Positions 1 to 9,473 of a stretch of DNA of 64,000 bases are shown in pieces (the first letter of the stretch is position 1; each line of letters starts with the position of its first letter). Under the pieces are notes generated by a model, which was given only the letters and a program-made list of their open reading frames with translations, was not told the origin of the DNA and did no database searches. The position numbers and the translations under genes were made by a program. The stretch is from Pedobacter puniceum (GTDB lineage: Bacteria; Bacteroidota; Bacteroidia; Sphingobacteriales; Sphingobacteriaceae), in assembly GCF_009674685.1 (NCBI RefSeq), contig NZ_WKJI01000001.1, forward strand, positions 1,302,001-1,366,000. Direction: 5' to 3'.

Positions 1-3000
1 AGTATTGGTATTGCTTGTTGTCCAACGGTTAAGCATATCTTCATGATAGTTAGCATCACCACCTGTATGCATTAAATCTCTATAAAGTCTGCTGTTGATT
101 AAGAATTTTGCACTTCCTGATAAGAAAACAGTAAAATCAAATCTCTTGTAAGATGTTCCGATATTTAAGCCGTAAGTATAACGAGGAATACCATTACCTA
201 AATACGTTCTATCATCTTCATTGATGATGCCATCATCATTTAAATCTTTAAATCTGATATCTCCAACTGTTGTTCCTGGAAATTGTGTAGCATGAGCATC
301 AACCTCTGCTTGGGTTTGGAAAATTCCATCGGCCACCCAACCATAGTGTCTGCCAACCTCGCCACCAATTTCTGTGTAAGAGCCAACTCCTTCTCTAAAC
401 TGAACATCATTACCTAATGATAAAACTTTGTTTTTAATGGTAGTGAAATTAGCGGTGATATCGTATTTAAAATCGCCTGTCATTTTACGATAAGTTGCAC
501 TTAACTCTACCCCGGTATTTCTTAAGGCTCCGGCATTTACTGTTGGGAAACGATTGATAGAACCAACTGAAGCTGGAATTGGAATACCTACTAAAATATC
601 AGAACTTTTACTGTTGTAGTACTCTGCTGATAAATCTAATTTTCCGCTAAATAAGGTTGCATCTATACCTATGTTTGATGTTTCTCTTTCTTCCCATTTA
701 ATGGTTTCTGACACTACGTTGGTTTGTAAGCCGCCAAGTACACGAACATCATTAAAAGTATAAACGATATTAGGGTTAACTGAAGCTAAGTATAAATAGT
801 TACCTATGTTTTCATTTCCTAAACGACCCCAACTTGCTCTAATTTTTAAATCAGACACTAAAGATTTTGGAAGTTTAAAGAAAGATTCTTCACTAATTTT
901 CCATCCTAAAGCTACAGAAGGGAAATTACCATAACGGTTTGCCTTAGCAAATCTTGATGAGCCGTCTCTTCTTAAAGTTGCCGTAATAAGGTATTTATCA
1001 TCATAGTTATAGTTAAGTCTACCTAGGTAAGAAGCAATAGTGTGATATTCTTCAAATGCAGATGAGTTGCTTGTAGCTCCATTTGCCAAAGTAGGAAAAT
1101 ATGGTTTTACAAAACCTTCTGCGTAAGCAAATTTAGTTAAGGCTAAATCTCTTTGATACATTTGTCCTGCTAATAAAGCAATAGAGTGTTTGCCAAAAGT
1201 TTTATCGTAACTTAAAGTGTTTTCTATAAGTGTACTTCCGTATGTTCTAGAATTATCGGTTAGCCTAGCGGTAACATTAGGAAAGAAATAACCTAAGTTA
1301 AATGTTGGGATAAAACCATTATCACGAGCTATAACCCTATCATAACCAACATTAACTTTATATTTTAGGTTATGTCCATTATTTTTTAAAAGCTGTAACT
1401 CGCCGAAGATGGTACCAAACATCCTATCAACATCAGTTTTGTTAGAAACCAAACTGTTGTAACCAATACCGTTTAATGATATAGCATCTTCACGATCTTG
1501 AAGTGTACCGCCAAAACCACCATCAACAGTAGGATCATACAGTGCCATGGTTGGGATGGCAAAAACTAAGTCGTTAATTAATGGCGGACGAGCACCTAAA
1601 AGTACACCTTCATTACCTATTAAAGAGTTTTCATTAGAACGAGTATAGTTAAATGTTTGTCCGATTTTAAAAATCCCTTTTTCTGCCATGGTATTTACCC
1701 TAGCAGTATATCTTTTGTAAGTTGGACCATTACCTACGAAGGTTCCGTTATTATCAAAAAGGTCTAAAGAAACATTGTAAGTTGTATTATTACCACCGCC
1801 AGAAAAATTCACATAATGGTTTTGTCTGTTACCTGTTTTTAAACCTTCTTTTTGCCAATCTGTATCAATATTGGTAATGTATTTATTTGAGTTAGGATCA
1901 TTTGCCGGCGCTAAAGGCTTACCAGCGTTAAATCTTGCTTCGTTGTTTAAAGCTTGATAGTTTGCCCTACCTGTTACAGGCATAATTTGCCAAACTTCAT
2001 CAACACCGTAATAACCAGCGTATTCTACTTTTAAAGGAGAATTTTTCTTCCCTTGTTTAGTAGTGATGATAACAACCCCGTTTGCCGCTCTTGAACCATA
2101 AACAGCACCGGCAGAAGCATCTTTTAATACTTGAACGCTTTCTATATCATTAGGGTTAAAATCTCTAGGTACTCCGTTAATTGGCACTCCGTCTATAACA
2201 TATAGCGGGTCTGAGTTTCCAAAAGTACTGATACCTCTAATTCTTACTTGCGGGAATGCTCCTGGCTGCCCATCGCTGTTAACAGCAACACCAGAAACAC
2301 GACCTTGTAAAAGTTGCCCAACATCATTAGAAGAAACCTGAAGCATATCGCTGGTATTCACAATAGCAACAGAACCTGTGATATCGGCTCTTTTCTGCGT
2401 ACCGTAACCTACAACCACAACTTCACTTAAAGTTTTAGAATCATCTACAAGTGTAACATCTACACTTTTTTGATTATTTACAACAACTTCTTGGCTAGAA
2501 AAACCAATAAAACTAAACACAAGTACGGTACCTGCATTAGGAATATTGATGGTATACCTACCATTAACATCAGTTGTGGTACCTGTTGTTGACCCTTTTA
2601 TACGCACACTTACACCTGGCAAAGGCATACCTGCAGCATCAACAACTTTACCTGTAATAGCAATATCTGCTAAACTTTTCTTGTTTTTATAAATTACGTA
2701 CTGGCTTTCTTTTACCTTTTCGTAATTAAGATCAAACGGACTTAATAATTGTAATAAAACTTGCTCAAGAGGGTTATTTTCTGTGATGATACTAGCTTTA
2801 ACCAGTTTGTCTTTTAATAATTTGCTATCGTAATTGAAACGAACTTTATATTGTTCTTCCAAAGACTTTAACATGATTGATAATTGCTGCCCCTGCTCCC
2901 CAACAGGTTTAGTTGAATCTACTCTGTTACTACTACTTGCATAAGCGTAGGTTTTAGAATAGGCAATGGGTTGTGAGTAGCCGTTCTCTGCTATTTGCAA

Positions 3001-3033
3001 CACCGTAAAAATTCCTAGTATAAAACTTCTCAT
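1..3033 (-). CDS. SusC/RagA-type TonB-linked outer membrane transporter (C-terminus outside window)
   Basis: Outer-membrane beta-barrel that imports oligosaccharides or other large nutrients with a SusD lipoprotein, powered by TonB. Reading the minus strand from ATG at 3033 gives about 1011 codons with no stop before the window edge. In order I see a hydrophobic leader, an STN-like region (about residues 45-115), a carboxypeptidase-regulatory-like beta domain with the usual GVSVRIKGSTTGT segment, a TonB-box-like stretch (LSEVVVVGYGTQKR), and a plug with the typical SusC text VRIRGISTFGNSDPLYVIDG. The STN domain marks a transducer-type SusC that signals to FecR, which is encoded 24 bp upstream. 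This is host-type DNA rather than element cargo. The ORF is open, so the C-terminal barrel and any SusD gene lie before base 1. Confidence 0.93.
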   Translation of the reverse strand, partial: MRSFILGIFTVLQIAENGYSQPIAYSKTYAYASSSNRVDSTKPVGEQGQQLSIMLKSLEEQYKVRFNYDSKLLKDKLVKASIITENNPLEQVLLQLLSPFDLNYEKVKESQYVIYKNKKSLADIAITGKVVDAAGMPLPGVSVRIKGSTTGTTTDVNGRYTINIPNAGTVLVFSFIGFSSQEVVVNNQKSVDVTLVDDSKTLSEVVVVGYGTQKRADITGSVAIVNTSDMLQVSSNDVGQLLQGRVSGVAVNSDGQPGAFPQVRIRGISTFGNSDPLYVIDGVPINGVPRDFNPNDIESVQVLKDASAGAVYGSRAANGVVIITTKQGKKNSPLKVEYAGYYGVDEVWQIMPVTGRANYQALNNEARFNAGKPLAPANDPNSNKYITNIDTDWQKEGLKTGNRQNHYVNFSGGGNNTTYNVSLDLFDNNGTFVGNGPTYKRYTARVNTMAEKGIFKIGQTFNYTRSNENSLIGNEGVLLGARPPLINDLVFAIPTMALYDPTVDGGFGGTLQDREDAISLNGIGYNSLVSNKTDVDRMFGTIFGELQLLKNNGHNLKYKVNVGYDRVIARDNGFIPTFNLGYFFPNVTARLTDNSRTYGSTLIENTLSYDKTFGKHSIALLAGQMYQRDLALTKFAYAEGFVKPYFPTLANGATSNSSAFEEYHTIASYLGRLNYNYDDKYLITATLRRDGSSRFAKANRYGNFPSVALGWKISEESFFKLPKSLVSDLKIRASWGRLGNENIGNYLYLASVNPNIVYTFNDVRVLGGLQTNVVSETIKWEERETSNIGIDATLFSGKLDLSAEYYNSKSSDILVGIPIPASVGSINRFPTVNAGALRNTGVELSATYRKMTGDFKYDITANFTTIKNKVLSLGNDVQFREGVGSYTEIGGEVGRHYGWVADGIFQTQAEVDAHATQFPGTTVGDIRFKDLNDDGIINEDDRTYLGNGIPRYTYGLNIGTSYKRFDFTVFLSGSAKFLINSRLYRDLMHTGGDANYHEDMLNRWTTSNTNT

Positions 3034-3057
3034 TTTTTAGATTTATTGGTTATTGGA

Positions 3058-4074
3058 TTAGTTATTTATAATTAAGTTGTTTCCTTGTTTTTGTATGGTG
3101 ATATTGAAGGTTTTTTGAAGTATGGTGAATAATAAATTGATATTTTCTGTATCGGCAGTTCCTGTGAAAGTAAGATTGGCTAATTCTTCATTAACAAATT
3201 TTACTTTATAGCCATAATTATCTTCTAGTAGCTGAGCTATCTCTCCTAAACTGGTATCTTCAAAAACCAATTCTTTATTTACCCAAGCGCTAAATACTTT
3301 TGTTTTAACTACTTTTTTAATAAAGGCTTTATTGTTAGCAGAAAAATCTACTAGCTCGCCTGGTTTCATATCAACTTCTTGATTTTTTTCTTGGTGCAAG
3401 AATAGTTTAACCTTACCCGAGTTTAAGACTACTCTAGTTTTGCTAGCCCTAGCATTTACATTGAATTTGGTACCTAAAACTTGTACATCTAAATCATTGG
3501 TATGAACTATAAATTTTTGATGATTGGCTGTATGTGTAACTGAGAAGAAGGCCTCTCCTTCTAACCAAACTTCTCTTGGTGATTGCTCATCCCAATCATC
3601 AGCAAAAGAAACGGAAGAGTTAGCATTTAAAACCACGAAAGAGCCATCTGGCAATTGTATTTTTTGGTTTTCTGCATATTGGGTAGAAATATTAACTTTC
3701 TGATTAAGTAAAAACAATATGAGAGCTACTACTACACCAAAGCCTACAAATACAGCAGCTACTTTTTGCCAAGATTTAATAAAACTTAATTGATGAACTA
3801 CTGCATTTTGCTTTGCTTTTTCTTTATCAAAAGCATCATTAGTAGCCTCTATTCTGCTCCATAAATCGTTCAGTTCATCCTGTATAGGTTCATCATCATC
3901 TTTAGCTAATTCTAGAATAATAGCCTTTGCTTGCTCTAGAATAAGTTGATTCTCTTCACTTTTTGCTGCCCAATTGATCCAAAACTGCCCATCTACAGTA
4001 TCGGGGTTTTTAACCCAAGAAATAAATTTTGCGTCTAAAATTAGGTCTTCTAAAGTGATGTATGGAGCATTCAT
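3058..4074 (-). CDS. FecR-family anti-sigma factor
   Basis: Inner-membrane regulator that relays the signal from a TonB transducer to an ECF sigma factor. It has 338 residues: a cytoplasmic N-terminal part (1-100), one membrane span at about 105-124, a periplasmic FecR beta-helical domain (about 131-225, with LPDGSFVVLNANSS, VWLEGEAFFSV and VLGTKFNVNA) and a C-terminal DUF4974-like domain (about 268-335). The length is normal for the family. It sits just upstream of the STN-bearing SusC, as expected. The ECF sigma gene that normally precedes FecR is absent; the integrase gene lies there instead, in the opposite direction. Confidence 0.93.
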   Translation of the reverse strand: MNAPYITLEDLILDAKFISWVKNPDTVDGQFWINWAAKSEENQLILEQAKAIILELAKDDDEPIQDELNDLWSRIEATNDAFDKEKAKQNAVVHQLSFIKSWQKVAAVFVGFGVVVALILFLLNQKVNISTQYAENQKIQLPDGSFVVLNANSSVSFADDWDEQSPREVWLEGEAFFSVTHTANHQKFIVHTNDLDVQVLGTKFNVNARASKTRVVLNSGKVKLFLHQEKNQEVDMKPGELVDFSANNKAFIKKVVKTKVFSAWVNKELVFEDTSLGEIAQLLEDNYGYKVKFVNEELANLTFTGTADTENINLLFTILQKTFNITIQKQGNNLIINN

Positions 4075-4415
4075 GTTCTAATAATTGGCTAATGGCTTTA
4101 TTACTATTAGACATGAAGGATGATTTTTTACCAAAGAATTTTCGATTTTTTTTAAAAAAATATTAGAAGAACGTAAAAATAAGCAAAATGGTTAAGACCA
4201 TTCATATACAGTAGTTTATAAAACGTGAGGAAAAATTCGGAAGTAGGTGTCCGACAGGTTTTGAGCTTAAAATGACAAGGTTAGGTTACTAAATCGTTAC
4301 TGACTATAATCTAATCGATAACGATATAATATCTTATATTTCAGTCATTTGCACTTGTTTTCATATCCCCTTGTAACTCAATAAAATTTAATTTTAAACG
4401 TTAAACAATTGAGTT
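4075..4415. other. Intergenic junction between host FecR and element integrase; probable att side
   Basis: This 341-bp stretch holds no credible gene. It separates host-type genes on the minus strand from the element's integrase on the plus strand, so one end of the ICE (attL or attR) should lie here. Small palindromes are visible: ATGGT-TAAG-ACCAT at 4188-4201, and the repeat-rich sequence around 4310-4335 (ATCGATAACGAT) just upstream of the integrase. No tRNA 3' end is recognisable. The exact crossover site cannot be fixed without the other end of the element. Confidence 0.45.
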
Positions 4416-5681
4416 ATGGAACAAGAGAAAAGATCCACGTTCAAGCTGCTTTTCTACCTGAAAAAGAATGAACCTAAGAAGAACGGGAACGTCCCTGTTA
4501 TGGGGCGTATCACTATTGACGGAACACCAAAATCCTTTAGTACCAAACTGGACATCAACCCCAATAATTGGGATTTAAAGCACGGAAGGGTTTTGGGCAA
4601 AAGTGCCCAGGCGCTGAGCACCAATCTTAAATTGGATAATATACGGGTGCGTATCAATAATATTTACGATGATATGCTCAAAGATGAAGGCTTTGCAACT
4701 GCACAAAAAGTAAAGCTATCATTTTTGGGAGTTGGTGTTATGGATGATGCCATCCTTAAAGTATTCAAGGACCAGAATGAGAATTTTGAAAGAATGGTCA
4801 GCAAGGGCAAGCGTTCTCAAAACACCTTTAATAAATATAAGACTGTCTATAATCACCTTTCCGAATTTATCAAAGAACGCTATCACAGGGAGGATATGGC
4901 GTTTCGGGAACTTACCTCAGACTTTATCCGGGAGTTCGATTTCTTTCTGCGCATAGATAAGGAATGTATGCATAACACGGTTTGGGTTTATAGCATGCCG
5001 GTTATTGCATTGGCGGAACTGGCGATAAAAAAAGGCTTGATTAGACAAAACCCTTTTGAGGATTATGAAATCAGCATGGAGGAAACTGATCGCAGCTATC
5101 TTTTAAAAGAGGATGTAGAAAAGTTAATGCTTCTCAAACCGTCCAAATCCAAATACGAACTTGTAAAAGACCTCTTTATTTTCAGTTGCTTTACAGGGCT
5201 TTCCTATATTGATATTCAAAAGCTGAAATGGAGCAATATACAGTCCTTCTTTGATGGCCACCAATGGATCATTAGCAGAAGGAAAAAATCAGATGTTGCT
5301 TCAAACGTCCGCTTATTGGAAATTCCAAAACGTATTATTGAGAAATACAGGGGCGTTACCCGTAATGAGTATGTTTTTCCGGTTCCATCCAATGCTACTT
5401 GCAATAGTCATGTAAAGAAATTGATAGAGGAAGCGGAAATTGTTACAGAACAGAAAGTAACCTTCCATACTGCACGTCACACATTTGCTACCATGTTCCT
5501 CACTGAAGGTGTGCCACTTGAAAGCCTTAGCAAAATGATGGGGCATAAAAATATTTCCACCACACAGATTTATGCCAAGATCACAAGTCAGAAAATTAGT
5601 AAGGACATGGATTTAGTATCAAATAAATTCGCTGGAATGGAAGCAGCATTTATTGATATGGAAGAAGAGGTTGCTTCCTAA
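4416..5681 (+). CDS. int: Tyrosine recombinase / ICE integrase (IntDOT type)
   Basis: Site-specific recombinase that integrates and excises the element. It has 421 residues: an N-terminal arm-binding beta domain (about 1-95), a SAM-like core-binding domain (about 105-215) and a C-terminal catalytic domain. Visible catalytic residues are H351 and R354 in HTARH, H377 in MMGHKN and the nucleophile Y386 in TQIYAK. The first catalytic arginine, normally in TGLR, is replaced by Ser263 (FTGLSYID). The same Arg-to-Ser change is known for IntDOT of the Bacteroides element CTnDOT, so it need not mean loss of activity. The gene stands alone at the edge of the element and ends in a hairpin terminator. 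Confidence 0.95.
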   Translation: MEQEKRSTFKLLFYLKKNEPKKNGNVPVMGRITIDGTPKSFSTKLDINPNNWDLKHGRVLGKSAQALSTNLKLDNIRVRINNIYDDMLKDEGFATAQKVKLSFLGVGVMDDAILKVFKDQNENFERMVSKGKRSQNTFNKYKTVYNHLSEFIKERYHREDMAFRELTSDFIREFDFFLRIDKECMHNTVWVYSMPVIALAELAIKKGLIRQNPFEDYEISMEETDRSYLLKEDVEKLMLLKPSKSKYELVKDLFIFSCFTGLSYIDIQKLKWSNIQSFFDGHQWIISRRKKSDVASNVRLLEIPKRIIEKYRGVTRNEYVFPVPSNATCNSHVKKLIEEAEIVTEQKVTFHTARHTFATMFLTEGVPLESLSKMMGHKNISTTQIYAKITSQKISKDMDLVSNKFAGMEAAFIDMEEEVAS

Positions 5682-5703
5682 TATTTATTGCTTTTAAAAC
5701 TAT

Positions 5704-5731
5704 AAGCAGGGTTAAATCCTGCTTTTTTTTT
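5704..5731 (+). terminator. Intrinsic terminator of the integrase gene
   Basis: A 7-bp perfect stem, AAGCAGG/CCTGCTT, with a 7-nt loop is followed by a run of T. It starts 23 bp after the integrase stop codon. Confidence 0.85.
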
Positions 5732-5805
5732 GTTTCAATAAACCAGGCATTCTTAATAAATTCTTTTTTAAATTTACTTGTAACAATCCTATAAACAACC
5801 AAACT

Positions 5806-6819
5806 ATGTCCTTATGTAAACTATGTCTTGAACGCGAAGCAAACAAAAAGAATACGCACTATCTTACTGATGCAATAATCCGTACCTGTCTGAATTTGGA
5901 CGGAACAAATGAACGTGAAAAAGGTCTGTACTTTGCCTTGGATAATACCAATCCGTTCATTGATTTCAATTTTCAGCGACTTGATGAATTAACTTTGGAA
6001 GCCACCATCGGAAGAAAACCTACAGATGAAGAAATTGAAAATGCCAAATCTATTCCATTTTCTGTTGATTATGTATTTTGTAGTGAGTGTGAAAAACTTT
6101 TTACCGAGATAGAAGCCTCTTTTATAGAGAAAATATTGCCTCGCTTCAGGCAGAGTGATCTTTCGGGCATTTCTGTGGTCACTGAAGAAGATGTCGTTAC
6201 AATCAGAAATTTCTTTTACATACAGCTCTATAGGAGTGCTATCTGTGAAGATATCTTGAATTTTCCTTCGGATTTTTTAAAGAAGCTACGTTTAAATATA
6301 TTAGAAAAAAACGGCGATACATCTATACCTCTTAGTATTACCTATCTACAAACTGTTGGAGGAAACGCTACTTACACAGAAAATTACATTGGATTTACTA
6401 ATGATAAAAACCCGTTTATTGTCTTTATGAATGATTTCATTATACAGGTGTATGAGAATGAAGAAGCTGTCAAATTTCTTCCTTTTCATGGGCTAAATGA
6501 ACAAGATAATTTTGCAGCTACCATAAACATCAATGAGCAAGTTTTTAATTTCAAAATATTTGACAATGCAAGAAGAAAGCTTTTCCTAAATAGTGTAATC
6601 GTAAATGAAAAGGTTAAGAAGACGATACAATACTATCGGGATATGTTCGATATGTTCTGGAGAAAGCTGTTCGGTGTCGATGCTCCGGTGCTCCAGAAAG
6701 AAAGGTACATACACGGCCTTATTAATGGTGATGAAAACAACTTGATTAAATATTCAAAACAAGAGGTTTTTGAGTTTACAGTAGCTTATATGGCTAAGCT
6801 TTTCAACGTCACCAAATAA
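5806..6819 (+). CDS. Protein of unknown function with CxxC...CxxC zinc-ribbon, HNH-like N-terminus
   Basis: Not assignable to a named family with confidence. The 337-residue protein opens with C4xxC7 and a histidine at H18 in a THYLTDAIIR context, then a second pair C92xxC95. A pair, a His-containing helix and a second pair is the arrangement seen in zinc-stabilised HNH/McrA-like nucleases and related zinc ribbons, but no clear HNH catalytic His-Asn set can be pointed out. The rest (about 100-337) is mixed alpha/beta with no membrane span. It is a single gene with its own terminator, placed directly after the integrase, a usual spot for accessory genes. A nuclease-like or defence role is inference only. 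Confidence 0.5.
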   Translation: MSLCKLCLEREANKKNTHYLTDAIIRTCLNLDGTNEREKGLYFALDNTNPFIDFNFQRLDELTLEATIGRKPTDEEIENAKSIPFSVDYVFCSECEKLFTEIEASFIEKILPRFRQSDLSGISVVTEEDVVTIRNFFYIQLYRSAICEDILNFPSDFLKKLRLNILEKNGDTSIPLSITYLQTVGGNATYTENYIGFTNDKNPFIVFMNDFIIQVYENEEAVKFLPFHGLNEQDNFAATININEQVFNFKIFDNARRKLFLNSVIVNEKVKKTIQYYRDMFDMFWRKLFGVDAPVLQKERYIHGLINGDENNLIKYSKQEVFEFTVAYMAKLFNVTK

Positions 6820-6842
6820 ATTATATATAACTTAATAAATAG

Positions 6843-6870
6843 CCGAGGTAATTAAGCCTCGGTTTTTTTT
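6843..6870 (+). terminator. Intrinsic terminator after the zinc-ribbon gene
   Basis: Stem CCGAGG/CCTCGG (6843-6848 with 6857-6862) is followed by eight T. Confidence 0.85.
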
Positions 6871-7458
6871 ATGTCCATACTAAATCCTTAAAGCACATTT
6901 ATTTGCTCCCTAAAAATCCATCGCTATAAAAGAGCTTTGACAGGATTTGTTGATAAACCATACAAAAAATCTTCCCTTCTACTGCTCAACTACATTTTCA
7001 GTATCATTTACGTGGCTTCCCAAGCCACGATACTTTGAAACAATAAAAGGTCTTTAAAAAATTCTGTTACAACTGAATGCAGATTTTGTAATCACACAGA
7101 ACCGTTTCCTAATGCATTTCCTCCTGCTTCCACATTCATTTTATCCAAAGACCCGTATGCTTTTTTGTCCCATTTCAAGAGCAAAGGTATTTCCGTGTTC
7201 TTAACGCATCACAAAGGTCAGGCAAGTTTGGAAAATAATCTCCACCCGTTGGGTAGTATTTTTTTCCAAAACCTTGGTGCTGCTAAACACGAACCTTTTA
7301 TGCTCATGAAACGAAACATAGCATACTCCGGCTCTTTAAACGAATAAAAAAAATGTCAGACAGAAAGATTAAAAACATTGGAAATGGTAATGAAACGAAA
7401 CAGCACCTCCTCTCATTGCCGAATAAATCTAAAAAATAATAACTAAAAATTAAAGAAT
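6871..7458. other. 588-bp intergenic region before ssb, with a perfect 8-bp hairpin
   Basis: I see no convincing gene. One ORF of 60 codons (7165-7347) has no recognisable features. A perfect hairpin, CGTGGCTT-CCC-AAGCCACG, lies at 7011-7029. The region precedes the long plus-strand maintenance operon that starts with ssb, so it probably carries that operon's promoter and a leader; no exact TAnnTTTG box with good -33 partner stands out. Confidence 0.35.
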
Positions 7459-7836
7459 ATGAACATCACAGGAAGACTGACAAGGGATGCGGAAGTACGC
7501 ACAACGTCACAGGAAAAACAAGTAGTAAACTTTTCGATAGCAACCAACGACAGCTACCGTAACAAACAGGGCGAACGCATAGAGCAAACTACCTATTTCG
7601 ATTGCTCATACTGGATAAGCCCCAATGTAGCGAAGATACTCACTAAAGGCACATTGGTAGAGCTGACAGGCAGGGTAAGTGCTAGGGCGTGGACAGGTAA
7701 TGACGGAGAAGCACACGCAGGATTAAATTTCCATACCTCAAACATCAAACTGCACGGAGGTGGCAAGAAATCAGAAACCGCACAAACTACCACAGGAACG
7801 AGCAACAACAAGTCAGAGGACGACCTCCCATTTTAA
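7459..7836 (+). CDS. ssb: Single-stranded DNA-binding protein
   Basis: Coats and protects single-stranded DNA, likely during conjugative transfer and replication of the element. The 125-residue protein has the OB fold over about residues 1-105 (start MNITGRLTRDAEVR, central ATNDSY and YFDCSYW), a short flexible linker and the acidic C-terminal tip DDLPF that recruits partner proteins. The size is short but normal for element-borne Ssb proteins. It is the first gene of a plus-strand run that continues through the PRTRC genes. Confidence 0.92.
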   Translation: MNITGRLTRDAEVRTTSQEKQVVNFSIATNDSYRNKQGERIEQTTYFDCSYWISPNVAKILTKGTLVELTGRVSARAWTGNDGEAHAGLNFHTSNIKLHGGGKKSETAQTTTGTSNNKSEDDLPF

Positions 7837-7871
7837 CAACGAATATTTCAAACATTTAAAATCATTTTATC

Positions 7872-8945
7872 ATGGCACATAATATCAATTTCAACGAGAG
7901 AACAGGACGTTATTCATTCTTTAGCGTACAACAAAAAGCGTGGCACGGTTTAGGACAAATCGTGGAGCAATACCCAACAAGCGAGGAAGCTATCAAATAT
8001 GCAGGGTTAGATTATGAAGTCGTAAAATCTCCACTGCTTACAAAAGGTTCGGGTATTATCGAAACCACCAATGGAATAGAGATAGGCAGTACTGAATTAG
8101 AAGTACCTAACTATTTCGCCAACATACGCACCGATAACAATGCAGTATTGGGAGTAGTTGGCAAGGATTACCACATTGTACAAAACCGTGAAGCCTTTAA
8201 TTTCTTTGATGCCATTGTAGACGGTGGCGAGGGCATTCTGTACGAAACCGCAGGAGCATTAGGCAACGGAGAACGCATTTTCATCACAGCCAAACTGCCC
8301 GACTATATCCGTGTGGGTAATGGCGATGATGTTACGGAAAAGTACATTTTCTTAACCACTTCGCACGATGGTAGCGGAAGTATCACAGCCGCATTTACAC
8401 CAATCCGTATTGTTTGCCAAAATACCTTAAACGCTTCATTACGAAGTATGACCAATGTAGTCCGTATCAAGCACACTTCGGGAGCGAAACAACGTATCGA
8501 GAACGCTCATAAGATTATGGGACTTGCGAACACATTGAGCGACCAATTAGAGGGGATTTTTAACGAATGGGCAAAAGTAAAGGTAACAGACCGTGAAGTT
8601 AAAAAGCTAATACAATTGGCACTTTGCCCGAATAAGGAAACGCTTGACCTTATCAAAAAAGGTGCAGAAGATGAAATTTCCACCGTGTTCAAAAACACCG
8701 TAGAGGATGCCTTTGCATACGCAATGATAAGCGACACCCAACAAATGGACACTACCAAAGGTACATTGTTCGGAGCGTATAATGCGGTTACTGGCTACTA
8801 TCAGAACGTAAGAAAGTACAAAGATGATGAAGCCAAGTTACAGAGTATTGTACTGGGTGGAACTGCTCAACTCAAGTCACAGAAAGCATTTGAATTGTGT
8901 AATGGCTTTGCATTAGACGGAGCAGAAATCTTTAATCTTAATTAA
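7872..8945 (+). CDS. DUF932 phage/plasmid-like protein
   Basis: The 357-residue protein begins MAHNINFNERTGRYSFFSVQQ and contains AWHGLG, typical of the DUF932 family (phage/plasmid-like protein TIGR03299) common on phages, plasmids and ICEs. Its biochemical role is not established. No membrane span or signal peptide. It lies 35 bp after ssb in the same orientation, in the position where maintenance genes of these elements usually begin. Confidence 0.85.
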   Translation: MAHNINFNERTGRYSFFSVQQKAWHGLGQIVEQYPTSEEAIKYAGLDYEVVKSPLLTKGSGIIETTNGIEIGSTELEVPNYFANIRTDNNAVLGVVGKDYHIVQNREAFNFFDAIVDGGEGILYETAGALGNGERIFITAKLPDYIRVGNGDDVTEKYIFLTTSHDGSGSITAAFTPIRIVCQNTLNASLRSMTNVVRIKHTSGAKQRIENAHKIMGLANTLSDQLEGIFNEWAKVKVTDREVKKLIQLALCPNKETLDLIKKGAEDEISTVFKNTVEDAFAYAMISDTQQMDTTKGTLFGAYNAVTGYYQNVRKYKDDEAKLQSIVLGGTAQLKSQKAFELCNGFALDGAEIFNLN

Positions 8946-8996
8946 ATAACAACAGGCTACCGCTTTCATCGGTGGTAGCCCACTAAAATATTCATT

Positions 8997-9473
8997 ATGG
9001 CAAATTGGTGCAGTAATACAGTTGTATTCGAGGGGAAACCCGAAACAATCACAGCAATACAGAAACTTTTTCAATTAATGAAGAAAGAGGAAGAAGAAAC
9101 AGAAGAAGGACAATTACCCGAATTTATTTCTAAAGACAATGGCGGTTATTTCTTCAATATCTATTGGAACGAGGGCGATGAAGGACAATTTCAGTATGAA
9201 ACAAAGTGGTCGCCTAATATAGAAATCATTCAAAAGATAGCGGAACATTACGATGTGAATTTTACACACGATTATGAAGAAATAGGCAATCTAGTATATG
9301 GCAGAGCAACATTTTTTGACAAGGTACTCACAGATATTTATTTAGAGGACGAGGATTTTGAGCAATACAATTTCAATGAAGAAACAGATACGTACCATTT
9401 CGAGGGGAAAACATTCGATAGCGATTGTGAGATACTAGAAACACTTTTAGAACGAAAACTATCATTGCTATGA
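8997..9473 (+). CDS. Api92-like / DUF1281-like small protein
   Basis: 158 residues starting MANWCSNTVVFEG, a hallmark start of proteins with the ferredoxin-like domain found in Api92-like proteins of phages and mobile elements. Strongly acidic, no membrane segment. Function unknown. Its stop overlaps the start of the next gene by 4 bp (ATGA), so the two are translationally coupled. Confidence 0.7.
   Translation: MANWCSNTVVFEGKPETITAIQKLFQLMKKEEEETEEGQLPEFISKDNGGYFFNIYWNEGDEGQFQYETKWSPNIEIIQKIAEHYDVNFTHDYEEIGNLVYGRATFFDKVLTDIYLEDEDFEQYNFNEETDTYHFEGKTFDSDCEILETLLERKLSLL

Noticed and set aside
4075-4415. tRNA gene fragment as integration target
   Set aside because: No acceptor-stem or T-loop pattern could be found in this stretch.
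7165-7347. 60-codon plus-strand ORF in the gap before ssb
   Set aside because: No domain, no typical packing with neighbours, and composition like the surrounding non-coding DNA.
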